Assembly (NCBI RefSeq): GCF_003589595.1 | Contig: NW_020654810.1 | Location: forward strand, 13,797,303 to 13,861,302 | Length of the DNA: 64,000 nt | Direction: 5' to 3' | From: Hyposmocoma kahamanoa | Taxonomy: Eukaryota; Arthropoda; Insecta; Lepidoptera; Cosmopterigidae | Shown: in pieces, positions 60,816-64,000 of the stretch | Position numbering within the stretch: position 1 is the stretch's first letter | How the letters are laid out: each line of letters opens with the position of its first letter | Position numbers and translations under genes: made by a program | Notes under the pieces: generated by a model | What the model was told of the DNA's origin: nothing | Databases searched by the model: none | The model's input: the letters and a program-made list of their open reading frames with translations, nothing else

Positions 60816-60880
60816 TTGTTGTATCGACTGCCAGTTACAGTACCCGTGGTTCGATTCCACGAGCACTGTTTTGTTTTAAC
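60816..60880 (+). repeat. tRNA-like fragment with a good T arm
   Basis: CGTGGTTCGATTCCACG at 60845-60861 makes a five-pair T stem with a seven-base loop carrying the box B consensus. Upstream, GGACGAGCGACTTGTTGTAT is a poor box A and no acceptor stem closes. It fits a SINE head better than a tRNA gene. A T-rich stretch follows. Confidence 0.4.
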
Positions 60881-61001
60881 ATTATATTTTTAATATTTTT
60901 AGCATTGTTTCACTTTTTAATGTTAACGTTGATAAATTACAATATTTGTTCACTAGAAATTGCCTAAGGTGGGTGCGTAGATATTATTAATAAAGCGTAA
61001 G

Positions 61002-61439
61002 GTGGATATGTATAGATTAACAAATTACGAAATCGCTCTGCAGTTTGCTTACAATCGTGACTTCTGTGATTACGCATTGTTCCCCGTTTCGTTCCTATTT
61101 GTCTATTCAGTTTTAATTGCTTTCAAGGTTTTAGTGACTTTCAAAGTTTTGTTGACGGAATTACTAAAATTAGAAATTATTGTTCTGTATGAACTAGACT
61201 TAGACATTCCTTACACTTATCCAGACGTTAAAAACAAAAAACTATATTATATAGTCATAGCTAAACAATATTTTATTTTTAAAGTCACTCGAACCATGCT
61301 TGACTCGAACCATGCTTGCTTCAATTTGCAAAGCAATCCTTACCTATACCGTTTGGCCAAGACGGCGTTACTAAAGCTGGTTGAAATTTGTGTTCTGTAT
61401 TTAAGTGAGAACCATACGTTAAAGATCAAATTCGCTTAA
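61002..61439 (+). CDS. Unassigned 145-codon open frame
   Basis: An unusually long open frame for this AT-rich region, from 61002 to 61439. It begins MDMYRLTNYEIALQFAYNRD, has a hydrophobic stretch about residues 25-55 (FPVSFLFVYSVLIAFKVLV), and later YLYRLAKTALLKLVEICVLY. Repeated TTTTAGTGAC/TTTTGTTGAC and CTCGAACCATGCTTG units in the DNA suggest local duplication rather than protein selection. I do not recognise a family. Probably chance or a decayed element gene. Confidence 0.15.
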   Translation: MDMYRLTNYEIALQFAYNRDFCDYALFPVSFLFVYSVLIAFKVLVTFKVLLTELLKLEIIVLYELDLDIPYTYPDVKNKKLYYIVIAKQYFIFKVTRTMLDSNHACFNLQSNPYLYRLAKTALLKLVEICVLYLSENHTLKIKFA

Positions 61440-62409
61440 AAACTTTCTTAAAATGTTATTCACTAATGACACAACCAGGGAGTCATATCAAAATAAATTT
61501 TACGGCTCACAGGTTAAAGATTGAGTTTGTTTAACAATTTTCTCCACATTTTTGTGCTCAGACCCAAAAGGTCGACAAAATCGGCTTGGGGGGGGTCAAG
61601 TATCTTGTGTATATATATGACTGTTCATAACAAGTTTTAAAACTAAATAACATTTTCGTTTAAAGTTACACTTTCCTAGTTCGATATTTATTCGATGTCG
61701 TGTATAGGTACTAACAAACATAGGAATATTGGCGTTTGCGGTAATGTATCTAATAATAATTATGTGTAAACGATCGATTTTACTGATGTCGTTCATTTCA
61801 CTTCGTTTTTTGAATGTGCGATCTATATTAAGAGGGCGCAGTGGATTAGACACGCACGGATCACCTAAGTATATTGAGATATCATTGGAGAGGAATAGTG
61901 AACACGTTAGCGTAGCATGGTAGACAAAGCCATAGTGACGTTCGTTACAACTTAATCAAAAAGTACAAACAAATAAGCGTAGTACCCAACGTGGAAGGGC
62001 AAAATGTAAGCAACGGCCCGTTCGTCCCGCTATGCCACACTCATCTTCTCATCAATCTTGGTTTTTTGTGATAGCAGACCAAGTATGCCTACTGCAAACT
62101 GATTTATAACATCATATGTAAAGACACTTTTTTATATGATACCAGCGAGCTGAAGCATTTCGCGGATAACTTTGGTTTCGGTCATCAATCTTTCTTTGTG
62201 CACTCGTCCGTTTTATTCTTTGATAGCTTATACCTTCATAAAAGCTTATCTCACTTTTTGTTTTATGACACCTTTGTGTTTCAATAGACGCAATTAAATT
62301 TCATGTATCATTATAATGATAAATAGGATTAACAACGTAAGTTCATTATGAGTTATATTTAGACCTTTCAAAACCATTTATTGTTACCTCTAATTGAGAC
62401 ATTGAATTT
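61440..62409. other. Non-coding stretch
   Basis: No recognised element. A G tract lies at 61588-61595. Confidence 0.45.
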
Positions 62410-62852
62410 GAACAAAAAAGTAAAATTAATGCAGTAGAAATTAGAGCTATGAGAAGTATGGCTGGAATGACTGACATTCAAATGCGGAACAGTGTGATAA
62501 GAAAGCCTTGCGACGTGAAAGAAGACGTAGTAACAAAGACAGAGAAAGGGATGATCAGGTAATTCGGACGTTTAGGGAGCATGAATAAAAGAACATTGAC
62601 GATACAGATTTGGTTTATAGAGGTTAGTTTCGAATGTAGAGGGTGAGCGTGCAATTTGGTAAGGGCCGACTAAGGTGTACTTACCACGACCAAATTGAGA
62701 CCCTAAATACAGGCCAGGTCAACTGTACCATTTACCAACGAGCGTGCATGAAAGCATTGATCAATGTTGATGAACGAAAGATGTGTATTTATCAGGGTCT
62801 TAACAAGTGGAAGGCTGTGATTGTTGCTTACCCCAATGGGCAAAGTGCGTGA
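62410..62852 (+). mobile_element. C-terminal remnant of a LINE ORF
   Basis: One frame gives NAVEIRAMRSMAGMTDIQMR, then RKPCDVKEDVVTKTEKGMIR, a stop and FGRLGSMNKRTLTIQIW. After a frameshift near 62640 a second frame gives GKGRLRCTYHDQIETL, RACMKALINVDERKMC and KWKAVIVAYPNGQSA. The order MxxxxGxxRxxxxRNxxIR, VxxxxEKGxLRWFGHLxRM, GRPRxxYxDQI, RxAWRxxVxAYPxG is the usual tail of several insect LINE polyproteins. The WF of RWFGHL is lost to a stop, so it is inactive. Confidence 0.7.
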
Positions 62853-62901
62853 AATGTTTGTAAGTTTGTAAGGCTGCTACAGATGGACTGCATGGGCAAG
62901 T

Positions 62902-63266
62902 CTTTTTCTTATAATATTAAGAGACGGGACGAATAAGTCGTGCGCCTGATAGTAAGCTACACGCCTGTCCACAACAGTTGCAGTGTCACTCAGGGCTCGA
63001 AATCGAAATTAATTATTATACGAAATCGAAATTAATTATTAATTATTATTACAATAAATTAAAAATTAATCGAAAAGATATGAGGGCCACTGCGTCCGTC
63101 ACCCTGAGACATAAGTTGAAGTCCCATGTGCCTGTAATTTCACCAGTACCCTTAGCCTTCAAAACCGAAACGCAGTAATGCTAACATTACTGCTTGGCGG
63201 CAAAAATAGGTAAGGTGGCAATACTTCCCTGGACGAACTCTTTTACAAGGAGCTCTACTGCTACTA
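62902..63266 (-). mobile_element. Rep-A copy 17 with an internal duplication
   Basis: Full-length type copy in reverse orientation, ending at GAGCTCTACTGCTACTA. Between GGGCTCGAAATCGAAATTAA and TCGAAAAGAT it has about 75 extra AT-rich bases that repeat CGAAATCGAAATTAATTATTA, so the TTTAAAGC/GCGATTTAAA block has been tandemly copied. Confidence 0.8.
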
Positions 63267-64000
63267 TATAGTCAATATTTACAACTGCAAGCAGTCGAAA
63301 CTGACTAAAATATTATTATTACAACACGTTGAAGCTCTATCCTTAGTATTAAAAGCTGTATTCCTTAGCATTAAAGTCATCACATTATTACATTATATTA
63401 GACGTGGTTTGACAAGTCTTATTATTCGGAATTAAGCGAAACGGCTCTGGCTCACTGATGGCTGCATACTTCTTGCAATTCGACATCAGCTCCCAGGTAC
63501 AACGAAAGTGATAAGAGTGGTGGCCGACAACGTGCTAGACCAGGGTTTCTCCTCGAAATGGTCCAAGGTGCCTTCCTCGAATTCAGTGATTTGGATTCTC
63601 AGGTACTCAAACTATTCACTGCTCCGATAGAGAATCATATTGTAATGTTACTCAAAGCCATTTTCGCAAAATATCACAAGCATCACAAACGATTCACAAA
63701 ACATAATTTCACTCCGCGATAAATTCATGCACATTTGTCGCACTTAACCCGTTGAAGTCCTGATTGACTCTGAGAAAGATAAATCAATATCTCGGGAACA
63801 AAAAACTTGGATTAGGTTACATTGAAGACTATTCACAAATTATTTTATACTCTTTACATGAAGTCAAAAATACTATGATACTCAGCTGAATATTATACAA
63901 ATTATCTATAACCTTTAATTTACATTTTTCAGAGGTCGCTTAAAAATTTGTCAGCACGGACGAAACGGACAAAAAATGCAGGAAAAATTTATCTGTAATT
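63267..64000. other. Non-coding stretch to the window end
   Basis: 63440-63620 is less AT-rich and could be an old LINE fragment (the reverse strand reads EEKPWSSTLSATTLITFVVP in one frame), but there is not enough to name it. No Elk exon 2 signature was found here. Confidence 0.35.

Overview
The window looks like AT-rich intronic DNA of an insect, most probably a moth or butterfly. The lepidopteran call is inference. It rests on many interspersed elements of kinds I associate with Lepidoptera (tRNA-headed SINEs with a GGCCGAAYGG box, a non-LTR element ending in TTGAATTTGAA units, an RTE element ending in ATG units, short foldback elements), a low GC content, and one insect-type gene fragment.

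The only host gene I can support is one short exon on the + strand at 50481-50594. It has a 3' splice site (TTTATTCTCAG) and a 5' splice site (GTAAGT). It encodes a 25-residue N terminus starting at 50519 that reads as an ELK-type (KCNH3/4/8; fly Elk) voltage-gated potassium channel. On that reading 1-50480 is upstream intron or 5' region of the gene, and 50595-64000 is the start of the next intron. I found no further Elk exon, so the PAS core, membrane segments and cNBHD must lie beyond position 64000.

The rest is mobile DNA. The commonest family, called Rep-A here, has about 17 A-tailed, variably 5'-truncated copies on both strands. Other layers are: six tRNA-headed SINE-B copies and several other tRNA-like SINE fragments; two closely similar CR1/Jockey-like LINE copies (about 11850-14040 and 38812-39365); fragments of several other LINEs (1-253, 33650-33790, 35720-36060, 42985-43700, 62410-62852); and a mariner with 23-bp TIRs, TA flanks and a single frameshift (29242-30520), with two decayed mariner relatives on either side.

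The most structured region is 54262-58264. It is a candidate TTAA-flanked element with an 11-bp TIR whose interior is a large inverted repeat of about 400-bp arms. One arm is split by an RTE retrotransposon with an 11-bp target duplication, the other by a 102-bp element with a 12-bp target duplication, and a Rep-A copy abuts the outer edge. Elsewhere there is a short hairpin-shaped element with 14- and 16-bp target duplications (42314-42467 and 49929-50029), two adjacent perfect hairpins sharing the same CATA loop (16795-16889), and a pair of inverted SINE-containing duplications (34276 and 36450).

These elements do not form a pathway. They record successive insertions into long introns of one neuronal channel gene. 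All family assignments come from reading the sequence, without any database search.
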